Shown here: piece by piece, positions 1 through 7,806 of the stretch
Layout: every line of letters begins with the position of its first letter
How positions within the stretch are numbered: the stretch's first letter is position 1
Assembly: GCA_035509195.1 (NCBI GenBank)
Contig: DATJLT010000212.1
Span: 1 to 20,249, forward strand
DNA from: Chersky-822 sp035509195
Lineage (GTDB): Bacteria; Actinomycetota; Actinomycetes; Streptosporangiales; Streptosporangiaceae
Reading direction: 5' to 3'
Length of the DNA: 20,249 nt
The notes under the pieces: model-generated
The model's input: the letters and a program-made list of their open reading frames with translations, nothing else
The model's database searches: none
Told to the model about the DNA's origin: nothing
Made by a program: the position numbers and the translations under genes

Positions 1-1
1 C

Positions 2-841
2 TACATTTATTGCGACCATTGCGGTTCCCTGACCGATTACGACTATCGCATGGCTAATTTCAATACTCACGCCGCGCTGACCAACGCGGTCTTCGCCTAT
101 TTGTCCGCACCGATTCAGCCGGCCGTAGACATCGCGATCGCGACCGGGAACAAGGATCGTTACCGCCAGCTCATGCGGCCGGTCTACGCCGAGTGGATCA
201 GGCAGTGCCCGCAGGCCAACTCGCCGCGCTGCGTGAACGACGCCGATTTTTTCGACCGCCAGCTCGCTTACCAGCTCGAGGGCTCCCTGGCCAGGGACTT
301 CGACAAGAGCACGCACCAGGTCAGCCAGCAGCTCGTCGCCGCGACGAGGGCGTTGCAGAAAATCCGCCAGCCAGACGGCAGCTTCCAGGCCGGCGAGGGC
401 ATCTGGCAGGTCGCCGCCCTTTTCAAGCAGCAAATGGAAATGAGCTACCAGGTGCTCAAGGACAACGGCATCATGGCACTCGATCCGGAGGGCGCGCCGG
501 TGTCTGTATGGCTGCGGATGGAATACACGGTCTTTTGCCAGAACTGGCTGCCGAGCGTCCCCAAGGCCGACTCTGAGCGGCTGCTCGCCTACTTCGGCCT
601 GGACGGCGAATACGTGAAGGTCAAGATCGTCGACGCCGAGACAAGGAAATGCGGCGGCTGCGGTGACGAGCTGAAGACGGTGCCTGGCGCGCAGCAGGTG
701 ATCTGCGAGTCCTGCGGTCGCAAGCTCGACATCGCGGGCGGCGAAGTACCTTGCCAGAACTGCGGCGCGCCGCTGTCATTCCCCGTCGGCACGGGCGCGC
801 TTAGCTGTCCCTACTGCCACACCGATACGCACCGCGTCTGA
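2..841 (+). CDS. Zinc-ribbon domain protein, 5' end outside the window
   Basis: The reading frame is open from base 2, so the gene begins upstream of the window; the ATG at 50 is internal. The visible part starts with a CDHC pair (bases 11-22), which would be half or all of an N-terminal zinc knuckle. About 190 residues follow that look mainly alpha-helical, with no recognised motif. The C-terminal 60 residues hold four more Cys pairs (CGGC, CESC, CQNC, CPYC), enough for two zinc ribbons. Zinc ribbons of this sort usually mediate protein or nucleic-acid contacts; no catalytic motif is visible, so the function is unknown. It converges with the small gene ending at 850, leaving only 8 bp between them. 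That this is a real gene is secure. Any function beyond zinc binding would be a guess. Confidence 0.8.
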   Translation, partial: YIYCDHCGSLTDYDYRMANFNTHAALTNAVFAYLSAPIQPAVDIAIATGNKDRYRQLMRPVYAEWIRQCPQANSPRCVNDADFFDRQLAYQLEGSLARDFDKSTHQVSQQLVAATRALQKIRQPDGSFQAGEGIWQVAALFKQQMEMSYQVLKDNGIMALDPEGAPVSVWLRMEYTVFCQNWLPSVPKADSERLLAYFGLDGEYVKVKIVDAETRKCGGCGDELKTVPGAQQVICESCGRKLDIAGGEVPCQNCGAPLSFPVGTGALSCPYCHTDTHRV

Positions 842-849
842 CCTGCACC

Positions 850-1140
850 TCAGGCAGCGTCCTCGAAGTGCGAAGCGATGCGCCCCGCATAATAGGACTG
901 CCACCGCTCCTCCCTCGGCCTGCCCGTGTACTCCTTGTCCAGGCTGACGAGCAGATAGATGAGCTCGCTTGGCACCGGCTTCACGCCAAGGATCGCAGGC
1001 AGTTCCGAGTAGCTGATGAGCCACCACGCGTACCAGCTCGCCCAGTCATCGTCGGCGCCGTCGACGATCCTGAACACCCGATGATGAGTTTCTGAGACCT
1101 CGGTCAGCAGCTCGCCGATCCGCTCCAAGTCTGAAGCCAT
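850..1140 (-). CDS. Small conserved hypothetical protein (96 aa)
   Basis: The ATG at 1140 is preceded on the minus strand by an AGGAGG-type ribosome binding site 6 nt away, which fixes the start. The product is acidic and rich in Trp and Tyr (a DDDWASWYAWWLISYSELP segment near residues 29-47). It has no signal peptide or membrane segment, so it is probably a compact cytoplasmic protein. I recognise the general appearance of a small actinobacterial protein of unknown function but cannot assign a family. It is divergent from the Tat-signal gene at 1343, with about 200 bp between them. Confidence 0.72.
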   Translation of the reverse strand: MASDLERIGELLTEVSETHHRVFRIVDGADDDWASWYAWWLISYSELPAILGVKPVPSELIYLLVSLDKEYTGRPREERWQSYYAGRIASHFEDAA

Positions 1141-1342
1141 CCGATCCCTCCTGCGGGGACGCTGGGAAACACATGTGAAAGCCAGGCGGCAAACCTACTC
1201 CTCCGCGAACGCTCGTACCCCCCGGTACCTGGGACAACACGCCGGGACCAGCTCGGCGGGGAGACCTGTCCAGATGCGCACGCCGATGTATCGTTAGGCC
1301 CCGTATGACCTCAATGGGTGGCGCAACGGAAGGCAGAACGTC
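1141..1342. promoter_or_regulatory. Divergent intergenic region with a GTACC-CCCC-GGTAC dyad
   Basis: This gap lies between divergent starts at 1140 (-) and 1343 (+). At 1215-1228 there is a perfect dyad of GTACC and GGTAC arms around CCCC. It could be an operator for either gene. A/T-richer hexamers (TATCGT near 1288, TATGAC near 1304) could serve as -10 elements for the + gene, but no convincing -35 accompanies them. The regulatory role is inferred from position. Confidence 0.3.
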
Positions 1343-2158
1343 ATGAGTGACCAATCGGATCGGGCCCGCGCGATCGAGTCGGACGAAGTGGCCGCAACGC
1401 CTGCTAGTCCCGCCGCCCGCGAGAGGCGGCGCTTCGGGCGCCGCGCGCTGATCTTCGGAGCCGCGGCGACCGGTGCGGGAGTAGCTGCCACGATCGCAGG
1501 GGGCGCGGGAGCGGAGGCCGCCCCGGCCGGCTCAGGGGCCGTGCAACTCGGCAAGAACAACAGCACGAATGCCACCACGCAGGTGATTACTCACGGAGGC
1601 GACGGACTCAAGGGCCAGACGTTCGCCAGCGGGCACAGCGGCATCGTCGGCTTCGACACCAGTTCCGCCAGCACCGGGCACGGCGTGTACGGCAATTCCA
1701 TGCACGGCATAGGTGTCCTCGGCATCTCACAGCACAGCACAGGCGTCGTCGGGCAGACGAGCACTCCAGGCAAGAGCGGCGTGGCCGGCATCGACCAGAC
1801 GCCTGGCAAGGGCGCGCACGGCCTGTTCGGCCAGTCGCCGAAGGGCGACGCGGTCTTCGCCACCAGCGAGAGCGGCAACGGCCTGCACTGCACCAGCCAG
1901 AAGGGCACGGCCCTGCTCGTCGAGGGCAAGGCCAAGTTCAGCAACAGCGGCGTCACCAGCGTGCCATCTCACCAGACGACGGTGACCGTCCATAACAGCA
2001 GCGTCACGCCGACCAGCATCGTCCTGGCCACGATCCAGAAGCCTCAGAGCGGCGTCTACATCGAAGCCGCCCAGCCAGGGTCCGGCTCATTCACGATCAC
2101 GCTCAGCCAGGCCCCTTCCGGGTCGCTGCCCGTCGGATGGATGATCCTGGACCACTAG
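1343..2158 (+). CDS. Tat-signal protein with GVxG/GVYG beta-repeats (paralog 1)
   Basis: A 271-residue predicted exported protein. The N terminus (to about residue 30) is polar and disordered. A twin-arginine stretch (RRRFGRRALIFGA) leads into an Ala/Gly-rich hydrophobic segment ending near AEAA, as expected for a Tat signal. The middle (about residues 85-190) has degenerate glycine repeats (GVYGNS, GVLGIS, GVVGQ, SGVAGID), the kind that form stacked beta-turns or a beta-helix. The last 70 residues (TVTV..SIVLATIQK..SGSFTITL..LPVGW) form a beta-rich cap shared with the next gene. The start has a GGAAGG ribosome binding site shared with the paralog. Comparable architecture occurs in trimeric tail-fibre-like surface proteins, but no enzyme motif is visible and the function is unknown. 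Confidence 0.85.
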   Translation: MSDQSDRARAIESDEVAATPASPAARERRRFGRRALIFGAAATGAGVAATIAGGAGAEAAPAGSGAVQLGKNNSTNATTQVITHGGDGLKGQTFASGHSGIVGFDTSSASTGHGVYGNSMHGIGVLGISQHSTGVVGQTSTPGKSGVAGIDQTPGKGAHGLFGQSPKGDAVFATSESGNGLHCTSQKGTALLVEGKAKFSNSGVTSVPSHQTTVTVHNSSVTPTSIVLATIQKPQSGVYIEAAQPGSGSFTITLSQAPSGSLPVGWMILDH

Positions 2159-2289
2159 ACGCTCATTTCTCTATACCGCCCATAACGGTAGGGTTGGTTT
2201 TGGCATGCACAATGGTGGTCGAGAAGGGCAAATTATCGGCCGCCAAATTAGCACCAAAAACTCCCGAACCGGATGGAAGGCAGATTTTG

Positions 2290-3225
2290 ATGAGCGACCA
2301 CACGGAGCAGCGTGCGATCGAAACCGACGGTAGTGAGACCGGCGCTGGCGCTGTGCCGGCGAAGCCGGCCGGCCAGGCACCGGCCGGACATTACGGACGG
2401 CGGGCTCTCATGTTCGGTGCGGCCGCGGCCGGTGCCGGGGTGGCGGCGAGCGTAGTCGGCGGCGGCATCGCAGAAGCCGCGCCTGACTCCTCGGCGGTTC
2501 AGCTAGGGAAATCCAACACGACCAGCGGCACGACCATCATCAACTCGACCACGGCGACCGGCATCCAGGGCACGACAAAGAAGCTCGGGCAGGCCGGCGT
2601 GACCGGCATCGACAACACTCCGACCTCGGGCAACCCGCACTCCAACGGCGTATACGGGCGCTCCATCAACGGCTCGGGCGTGCTCGGGATCTCCGACCAT
2701 CACAACGGCGTCACCGGGCAGGCCTCGACCAGCGGGTACAGCGGCGTGGCCGGCATTGACCTGGCACCTGACCGGCTCGGGCACGGCGTCTACGGTCAGT
2801 CCAACAATGGTCACGGCGTGTATGGCTATTCCTACACGGGCAGCGGCGTTGTCGGTCAGGGCAATGTGAAGGGCCAGAGCGGCGTCGCCGGCTTCGACGT
2901 GTCAAAGGGCGGCGGCAATGGCGTCTACGGGCATTCTGACCATGGCGTCGCTGTCTGGTGCCAGAACTCGGACGGCATCGCGCTGCATGTCGCCGGCAAG
3001 GCGACGTTCAAGAACGCGGGCGTCGTCCACGTGGCGAGCGGCTCAAAGACCGTCACCGTGAAGGTGCCTGGCATGACGTCGTCGAGCATCGTGCTCGCGA
3101 CCATCCAGAAGGCACAGGGCACCGTCTCCATCGCCGCCGCAGAGGCTGGCAGCGGCGAGTTCACGGTCACGCTGACCGGCAAGGCCACGAGCAGCCTGCC
3201 TGTCGGCTGGTTCGTCATCGGCTAG
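2290..3225 (+). CDS. Tat-signal protein with GVxG/GVYG beta-repeats (paralog 2)
   Basis: A tandem paralog of the upstream gene, 311 residues from the ATG at 2290. That start aligns with the paralog (MSD...RAIE), and the preceding GGAAGGCAGA block matches the paralog's. An in-frame ATG at 2137 lies inside the previous gene and is not used here. Order of parts: polar N terminus; Tat-like GRRALMFGAAAAGAGVAA segment; IAEAA cleavage region; an SAVQLGKSNTTS motif common to both; glycine-repeat region; shared C-terminal beta domain ending LPVGWFVIG. The repeat region is about 40 residues longer than in paralog 1 because of extra GHGVYGQS/GVYGYS/GVVGQ units. This implies repeat-number variation and a longer fibre or helix. 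Probably a cell-surface or secreted structural protein. Confidence 0.85.
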   Translation: MSDHTEQRAIETDGSETGAGAVPAKPAGQAPAGHYGRRALMFGAAAAGAGVAASVVGGGIAEAAPDSSAVQLGKSNTTSGTTIINSTTATGIQGTTKKLGQAGVTGIDNTPTSGNPHSNGVYGRSINGSGVLGISDHHNGVTGQASTSGYSGVAGIDLAPDRLGHGVYGQSNNGHGVYGYSYTGSGVVGQGNVKGQSGVAGFDVSKGGGNGVYGHSDHGVAVWCQNSDGIALHVAGKATFKNAGVVHVASGSKTVTVKVPGMTSSSIVLATIQKAQGTVSIAAAEAGSGEFTVTLTGKATSSLPVGWFVIG

Positions 3226-3234
3226 CGGAAACTC

Positions 3235-3275
3235 GCGCCGGGCTGCCTGGTTCCCATCGGGCGGTCCGGCGCTTT
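3235..3275 (+). terminator. Probable terminator after the Tat-protein pair
   Basis: GCGCCGG (3235-3241) can pair with CCGGCGC (3266-3272), and TTT follows directly. The 24-nt interior can form a smaller GCC/GGC stem. It sits 10 nt after the stop of paralog 2 and ahead of the next gene. The U-tract is short, as is usual in high-GC genomes. Confidence 0.45.
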
Positions 3276-3313
3276 ACCATCGTGGGTCTAGGCGTTATCT
3301 GATGGAGTGTGCC

Positions 3314-4882
3314 GTGAAGCGTGCCTCTGCTCGATTCTTTGTCCTTAGCGGCGTAACCGCACTGGCGCTCGCTTCAGGCGCGGCCCTCGTGCCGGCCGCG
3401 GCCAGTCCCGCGGCGCTGTTCACGCTGAAGGTCTCCGGCATCGACCGCGATGGCACCACGGTCAGCGTGCAGCCCTACGTCGACAACACGGCTGGCGTCA
3501 GCTACCCGCCGTCCGGGCAGAGCTTCAAAGTGCCTGCCGGGCACTACATCGTCGCCGCGGCGATCTGGCGTCCGGCCGACGGCGACACCCAGACTCTCGT
3601 GGCCAGGCAGGTTCACGTCACAGGCAACACGAACGTCACGCTCGACGCCCAGGGCGCCGTCCCCGTGACCGCGAGCCTGAGCGTTCCCTCGGTCACCCAA
3701 GGCGATCAGACGGTCGGGCTCTGCATCGGAACCGACGAGAACTCCGTCGTCGGCTACCTCGTCGACTCGGCCGGCACGGCGTACGTGAAGCCGATGAGCT
3801 CAAGCGTGCTGAGCACCGTCTACCAGACCTATTACCAGGACGCCTCTGGCAACCTGTACGACCTCGCGGGGGCCTTCAAGGGCGGCATTCCGGCGAGCCC
3901 GGACTACCATGGCAACCCCGCCAGCATGGCCAAGGTCAACGTCGAGCTACGCGACTATGAGAACGTGACCCCGCTGCAGTCGGTCATCGGCACGTACGAC
4001 AACTGCGGAACCACCACGGAACCGGTCAGCACGCTGCCCTCGACCTACACCGACTACCGCACGGCAGGCGACTGGACGACGGACCTGAACTTCGGCAAGA
4101 CCCAGGCGAACGTGCAGCGGGACCTGTACGTCAGCCGGGACTACAAGGCAGGCCATACCTATTGGGACACGTTCGGCAGCGCCGTGGCCGGCCCTGGGGC
4201 GGACTATCCCGAGATACAGGACAGCTCGGTTGTCTACGGTCCGGGCAATGCCTTCTCTGACCCGCTCATTCACGTCAGCTTCGACTGCGAAGGCAAGGCG
4301 ACGGTCACGCTGTCTCACGGCTCGACCCAGGTCGCCAAGCAGAAGCTCACGTTCTGCGGCGCGAAGAACGTCTTCTCCAAGAACCTCAAGAAGACCGGCT
4401 GGTACACGCTCAAGTCGGTCGCTAACCGGTGGAACTCAAGCGGCGGCAGCCTGCCCGCCGGGCTGCTCTCCACCCAGGTATCGCTGACCTGGCGTTTTAA
4501 GTTCGCGCCGGTGACCGGGCACCCGATCAACTCGCAGGCCGCCCCTGTCACGGTCACCAAGTTCGAGCCGCAGAACCTGACCAGCCTCAACACGGCCGCG
4601 GGCGGCACGACGACCGCGATCAGGGTCTACGTCATGCGCGGCGGCGGGCAGCCGGTTCACACACCGCGTTACAAGCTGAAGACTCTCAAGTTCGCCGTCT
4701 CCTACAACGGCGGCGCGACGTGGCAGACCCTCACGGCGACCCCGCATGGTGCTTACTGGCTGATCTATGTCGCTAACCCGCACGCCGGCGGCGACATCGC
4801 GCTTCGCTCGACCGTGACCGACGTCCACGGCGACGCGACGACGGAGACCATACTCAACGCCTACCGCGCCCTGATTCCTTAA
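3314..4882 (+). CDS. Large secreted beta-rich protein with Sec signal peptide
   Basis: About 522 residues. I prefer the GTG at 3314 because a GGAG ribosome binding site lies 6 nt upstream and the product then begins MKRASARFF, a normal positive signal-peptide head. The in-frame ATG at 3302 would add four residues and has no such site. The signal peptide runs to about residue 34 (LVPAAASPA). The mature protein is Thr/Ser/Gly-rich and mostly beta. Its last 70 residues (AVSYNGGATWQTL ... GDIALRSTVTDVHGD ... AYRAL) resemble the C-terminal beta-domain attached to many secreted actinobacterial subtilisin-like proteases. No Asp/His/Ser catalytic motifs are present, so this looks like a non-enzymatic relative. 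A few Cys residues could form disulfides. It follows two other exported proteins, suggesting an envelope block. Confidence 0.8.
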   Translation: MKRASARFFVLSGVTALALASGAALVPAAASPAALFTLKVSGIDRDGTTVSVQPYVDNTAGVSYPPSGQSFKVPAGHYIVAAAIWRPADGDTQTLVARQVHVTGNTNVTLDAQGAVPVTASLSVPSVTQGDQTVGLCIGTDENSVVGYLVDSAGTAYVKPMSSSVLSTVYQTYYQDASGNLYDLAGAFKGGIPASPDYHGNPASMAKVNVELRDYENVTPLQSVIGTYDNCGTTTEPVSTLPSTYTDYRTAGDWTTDLNFGKTQANVQRDLYVSRDYKAGHTYWDTFGSAVAGPGADYPEIQDSSVVYGPGNAFSDPLIHVSFDCEGKATVTLSHGSTQVAKQKLTFCGAKNVFSKNLKKTGWYTLKSVANRWNSSGGSLPAGLLSTQVSLTWRFKFAPVTGHPINSQAAPVTVTKFEPQNLTSLNTAAGGTTTAIRVYVMRGGGQPVHTPRYKLKTLKFAVSYNGGATWQTLTATPHGAYWLIYVANPHAGGDIALRSTVTDVHGDATTETILNAYRALIP

Positions 4883-4901
4883 GTCGGGCACACTTGGCGT
4901 C

Positions 4902-6107
4902 GTGGAAGCTGATCTTGTCGTAGCCGGCGCCGGCGCGCTCGGGTTGTCGACAGCGCTGCACGCGGCGCTCGCCGGCCTGTCCGTCGTGGTCGTCGAGCGG
5001 GAAACCGCAGGATCGCAGGCGACGGGCAGGGCGGCCGGGCTGTTCAAGTCCGTGCAGGCGGACGAGTTGCGCACCGAACTGGCCAGGCGCAGCATTCGCA
5101 AGGCGATCAGCTTCGCCGACTGGGCCGGTGCCGAGCTCCCCGTGACGCGCACGGGAAGCCTGCTGGTCGCCAGGACCGCAGCGCACAAGGCGTACCTGCG
5201 CACCGAGGCAAGCCAGTCGCGCGGCTGGGGCGTCGAGGTCCGCGACGCGGGCCCCGATCAGCTCGACGCGGTCACGTTCTACCGGCCATCGGGCGGGGAA
5301 CTCGCGTTGTCGTGCCCGGAGGACGTGTACATCGAGGAGCCGATGGAACTGGTCCGCGCCTACGTCGCGGCCTGCGAGGTCCACGGGGTCGAGTTCTTCG
5401 ATGGCGAGGCCGTCACTGGCATCTTGCTCTCCGCCGGCCGGGTCGCCGGCGTCGAGACCACGCGACGGTCGATCGCGACCGGCGTGGTCGTGGACGCGGC
5501 AGGCGCCTGGACCAGGCAGGTAGCCGAGCTGGCCGGCGGGGACGCGGCACTGGCACCCGTGCGGCACCAGCTCCTGATCACCGAGCCGTCCGAGCAGGTC
5601 AGCGTCGCCGACCCGATCGTCCGCGTCGTGGACGCCGCTATCTACCTGCGGCCGGCCCGCGGCGGGCTGATGCTCGGCGGCTTCGAGTCCGCTCCCCTGC
5701 CGCTCGACCCGCGGCGCGAGCCGCCGTACTTCAGCACCGCCGACGTGCCGCTTGACCTGGGCGTGCTGGCCGGCTTCGCGGCCCAGGTGGCGGCAGAGGT
5801 GCCGCTCGCCAGCAGCGGAGCCGTCGCCGAGCACCGTGGTGGCCTGTTCACGATGAGCCCGGACGGGCGTTTCCTGGCCGGGCCGGTCCCGCAGGTGCCC
5901 GGTTTGTGGGTCGCCAGCGGCTGCAACGGCTCCGGCTTCTCTTCTTCCCCAGCCCTCGGCGAGTCGCTCGCCGCCTGGATCCTGAGCGGACCAGACGCGC
6001 AGTCACCGCTCAGCGCCCTCGCCCCTGGCCGGTTCGGCGTGCTCCCCGACGACTACCTGGTCAGCTCCGGCATCTGGCAGTACGCCCATTACTACGACCC
6101 CGCCTAG
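4902..6107 (+). CDS. DAO-family FAD-dependent oxidoreductase
   Basis: A 401-residue protein with an N-terminal Rossmann FAD site (GAGALG, residues 9-14) followed by a beta-strand ending in Glu-Arg-Glu, which normally binds the ADP-ribose of FAD. The middle (EDVYIEEPMELVRAYVAACEVHGVEF) and the C-terminal block with ASGCNGSGFSSSPALGESLA match the D-amino-acid/glycine/sarcosine oxidase superfamily (DAO, Pfam PF01266). These flavoenzymes oxidise C-N bonds of amino or N-methyl acids to imines using O2 or an electron acceptor; the substrate here cannot be read from sequence. Length is normal and there is no signal peptide, so it is cytoplasmic. The GTG start has no ribosome binding site. A CACACT hexamer ends 7 nt upstream, consistent with a leaderless mRNA. 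Confidence 0.88.
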   Translation: MEADLVVAGAGALGLSTALHAALAGLSVVVVERETAGSQATGRAAGLFKSVQADELRTELARRSIRKAISFADWAGAELPVTRTGSLLVARTAAHKAYLRTEASQSRGWGVEVRDAGPDQLDAVTFYRPSGGELALSCPEDVYIEEPMELVRAYVAACEVHGVEFFDGEAVTGILLSAGRVAGVETTRRSIATGVVVDAAGAWTRQVAELAGGDAALAPVRHQLLITEPSEQVSVADPIVRVVDAAIYLRPARGGLMLGGFESAPLPLDPRREPPYFSTADVPLDLGVLAGFAAQVAAEVPLASSGAVAEHRGGLFTMSPDGRFLAGPVPQVPGLWVASGCNGSGFSSSPALGESLAAWILSGPDAQSPLSALAPGRFGVLPDDYLVSSGIWQYAHYYDPA

Positions 6108-6124
6108 GCCCGCCTAGGCCCGCC
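6101..6124. repeat. Tandem decamer carrying the stop codons of two convergent genes
   Basis: The 10-bp unit CGCCTAGGCC occurs twice (6101-6110, 6111-6120), followed by CGCC. The palindromic CCTAGG core gives a TAG on both strands. The first copy supplies the stop of the FAD oxidoreductase (6105-6107, +). The second supplies the stop of the minus-strand DUF234 remnant (6116-6114). Confidence 0.7.
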
Positions 6125-6425
6125 GCCGGTACAGGTCATCAAGAGTGATCAGCACGAGCTTTGAATCTCTTGCTGACCGCAAGTCCTCGGTGAATCTGGC
6201 GGCTGAGTAGCAGGCAAGCACGCAGTCAGCGGTATCAAAGCTGGAGGCGAGCAGTTCGCGAGCACGAGCCAGCCTGGCCGCGTGCGCAGGACTCATCACC
6301 TCCCCCCACTTGACCTCGCCGAGAGACAGAATCCGTCGTCGTTGCCCAGGTTCGGCGGGTGCCAGCACGACAACATCGACTTCTATCTGAGTTCTTGTCC
6401 CTGGGTCGCTCAGGACGCCTGAGGT
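6114..6425 (-). pseudogene. Orphan C-terminal DUF234 (PD-(D/E)XK-like) domain of an AAA-type ATPase
   Basis: The minus frame reads IEVDVVVLA ... ILSLGEVKWGE ... RARELL ... ACYSAARFTEDLRS ... LVLITLDDLYRR. This matches the C-terminal DUF234 domain of archaeal-type ATPases (conserved GE(A/V)KWG). The Asp of EVDVV followed by Glu-x-Lys of GEVKW is the signature of a restriction-endonuclease-like fold. The conserved part extends upstream of the only start-like codon (GTG at 6368) and runs into a TGA at 6426-6428. No P-loop ATPase domain is found upstream; that space holds the 160-bp repeat. Intact members have an ATPase domain of several hundred residues, so this is a 5'-deleted remnant. An alternative is a short functional protein started at the GTG (84 aa), but that would split the nuclease motif. 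Confidence 0.65.
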
Positions 6426-6428
6426 TCA

Positions 6429-6882
6429 AAATGCGGTCCGACGACCCGGCCTGGACGGCGCAGGCCGACCGGACCGGCCAGCAGCATCAGATGCCCAGCG
6501 ATGCTGTAAGCACGGCCCTGGCTACAGCATTAAAGTCCCAGCGATGTCACTCGCACAGCATCAGGTGGCCAACGTTGTCGCTGGATCCGGCCGGCCAGCA
6601 GCAACGCAGGGCCAGCGATGCTGCTCGCCCGGACCACCCGTGTGATGCACGTCATAGCCTGTCGCAGGCTTTCCGGGCAATAGCTTGACGCGGTCGCGCG
6701 TTCACTGTGGGTAACAGAACGCACCCAGGCATGTGATTGCTGCCCCCCAAGCAGCGCATCGCCTTGCCCCCGCGTATCACTCGTGCGGTCTGCCTACCTT
6801 CAGGCCCCCCAGCCTGCGGCAGCGCCACTGGGTGCCCAACGAGCGCTCCCCCCTTAAGCGCCCGACCCCCCCGAGGTTGATT
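6429..6882. other. Non-coding region between DUF234 remnant and the exported protein gene
   Basis: About 450 bp without a convincing gene; reading frames here are short and lack family features. It contains one copy of the 160-bp dyad repeat (6476-6635), a small hairpin AGCCTG-TCG-CAGGCT followed by TT at 6656-6672, and a TTGACG hexamer at 6685-6690 that could be the -35 of a promoter for the gene at 6883. No -10 at standard spacing is convincing. The C-rich stretch 6745-6880 would be a long 5' leader; I looked for the conserved ydaO (c-di-AMP) riboswitch blocks and did not find them. Confidence 0.5.
6476..6635. repeat. 160-bp structured intergenic repeat, copy A
   Basis: It aligns without gaps to 19011-19170 at about 119 of 160 positions (74% by hand count). 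It consists of four 25-bp units starting at 6482, 6525, 6556 and 6599, so the spacings are 43, 31 and 43 bp. Each unit is CAGCAnC, then six variable bases, CCARC, then GATGCTG or a variant. Units 1 and 4 form near-perfect 7-bp dyads with an 11-nt loop; units 2 and 3 have weaker right arms. Most changes between copies fall in the variable loop bases and the spacers. The minus strand carries an in-frame stop, and the spacings are not multiples of three, so a coding origin is unlikely. Function unknown. Confidence 0.75.
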
Positions 6883-7785
6883 TTGAACCCCCGCATGGAT
6901 TCTGTCCTGACTACTGTCCGCAGTAGGTCCGATTCATTCCGTTCATCCGCTTCCGAGTACTCCGCTCGCGCGGTCAAGCTCGCCAAGGACCACTCGCGAG
7001 TCACGATGGGCGCCGCTGCCGCGACGGCCGTGGCGACCGCGGGCATCGCGGCAGGCCTGTCAGGCGGAGGTTCCGCTGCCGCAGGCCAGCCGAGCGACGT
7101 GAACGCCGTCAACCACGCAGGCGTCCACACCTCCCAGGTGCAGACGCCGAGCCAGGCGAAGACCGTCAAGGCGACCGCGGCCACTCACGTCACGCATACC
7201 TCGACCGCTGTCCGCGGCGCGCATCACGCCTTCACTCAGGTGAAGCTGGCCAGCAAGCACCGGGCGGCTGCCCACCGCCACGCGCCAGCGAGGCATTTCG
7301 CGGTCATCAGGCACCACAGGGCACCGGCGAATCCCGCGGAGCCGTACCTGATCTACGACTCGACGACTCCGTCGGCGCTGCCGTCGCAGCACGTCGCGGC
7401 GGCTTACGCCACCGGTTCTTATGCGGCTTCCTCCGCGCAGATGGCCGGCCACAAGCAGGTCGTCTGGATCGACACCACTGGTCACGACACGTCCGCATCG
7501 GCGCTTGACGTCGAGCCGGGCGACGCCACTCCCGGACTGGCCGCGAACTGGGCGTACCACCGCCTGAGCCAGCACCCGGGCTCACTCGCCGTCATCTACA
7601 CGATGCGGTCAGAGTGGCCAGCCGTTCAGTCCGCCGTCGGTCAGCTCCCGCAGCACATTCAGGACCGAGTGCGCTGGTGGATCGCCGACCCAACTGGTGT
7701 TCCGCACGTCGTGCCTGGTGCCGCTGCCACCCAGTGGTACTGGGGCTCGAGCTACGACATCACCACGGCAACCCCGCGCTTCTGA
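6883..7785 (+). CDS. Exported or membrane-anchored protein with a glycoside-hydrolase-like C-terminal domain
   Basis: About 300 residues. Start choice: TTG at 6883 has a GAGG site 6 nt upstream, while the ATG at 6895 has none within range; the far-upstream ATG at 6733 gives an implausible Pro/Arg-rich extension. The N terminus is basic and is followed by one hydrophobic segment (MGAAAATAVATAGIAAGL), a signal anchor or signal peptide. A long Ala/His/Thr-rich linker (about residues 65-140) looks like a wall-spanning spacer. The last 145 residues (YLIYDSTTPSALP ... VVWIDTTG ... LDVEPGDATP ... VIYTMRSEW ... WWIADPTG ... TQWYW ... YDITTA) recall GH25/DUF1906-type TIM-barrel domains with their acidic DVEPGD loop. 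Cell-wall hydrolysis is therefore possible but unproven. A strong terminator follows. Confidence 0.78.
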   Translation: MNPRMDSVLTTVRSRSDSFRSSASEYSARAVKLAKDHSRVTMGAAAATAVATAGIAAGLSGGGSAAAGQPSDVNAVNHAGVHTSQVQTPSQAKTVKATAATHVTHTSTAVRGAHHAFTQVKLASKHRAAAHRHAPARHFAVIRHHRAPANPAEPYLIYDSTTPSALPSQHVAAAYATGSYAASSAQMAGHKQVVWIDTTGHDTSASALDVEPGDATPGLAANWAYHRLSQHPGSLAVIYTMRSEWPAVQSAVGQLPQHIQDRVRWWIADPTGVPHVVPGAAATQWYWGSSYDITTATPRF

Positions 7786-7806
7786 CAGAAGCGCCAGCAC
7801 AGCGAG

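Noticed and set aside
4854..5834. Long minus-strand frame (326 aa) opposite the FAD oxidoreductase
   Set aside because: It is a shadow of GC-rich coding on the other strand, with Arg/Gly/Ala/Asp-rich composition and no motif, while the + frame has clear FAD-binding features.
6476..6635. CRISPR array
   Set aside because: The units are imperfect, are spaced 43/31/43, and their spacers are conserved between the two copies. A CRISPR array has near-identical repeats and unrelated spacers.
6733..6882. Upstream in-frame extension of the exported-protein gene
   Set aside because: The extra residues are Pro/Arg/His-rich without a signal. A GAGG site instead supports TTG at 6883.
6690..6882. c-di-AMP (ydaO) riboswitch ahead of a possible wall-active protein gene
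   Set aside because: I searched by eye for the conserved ydaO sequence blocks and did not find them. The C-rich leader has only small hairpins.
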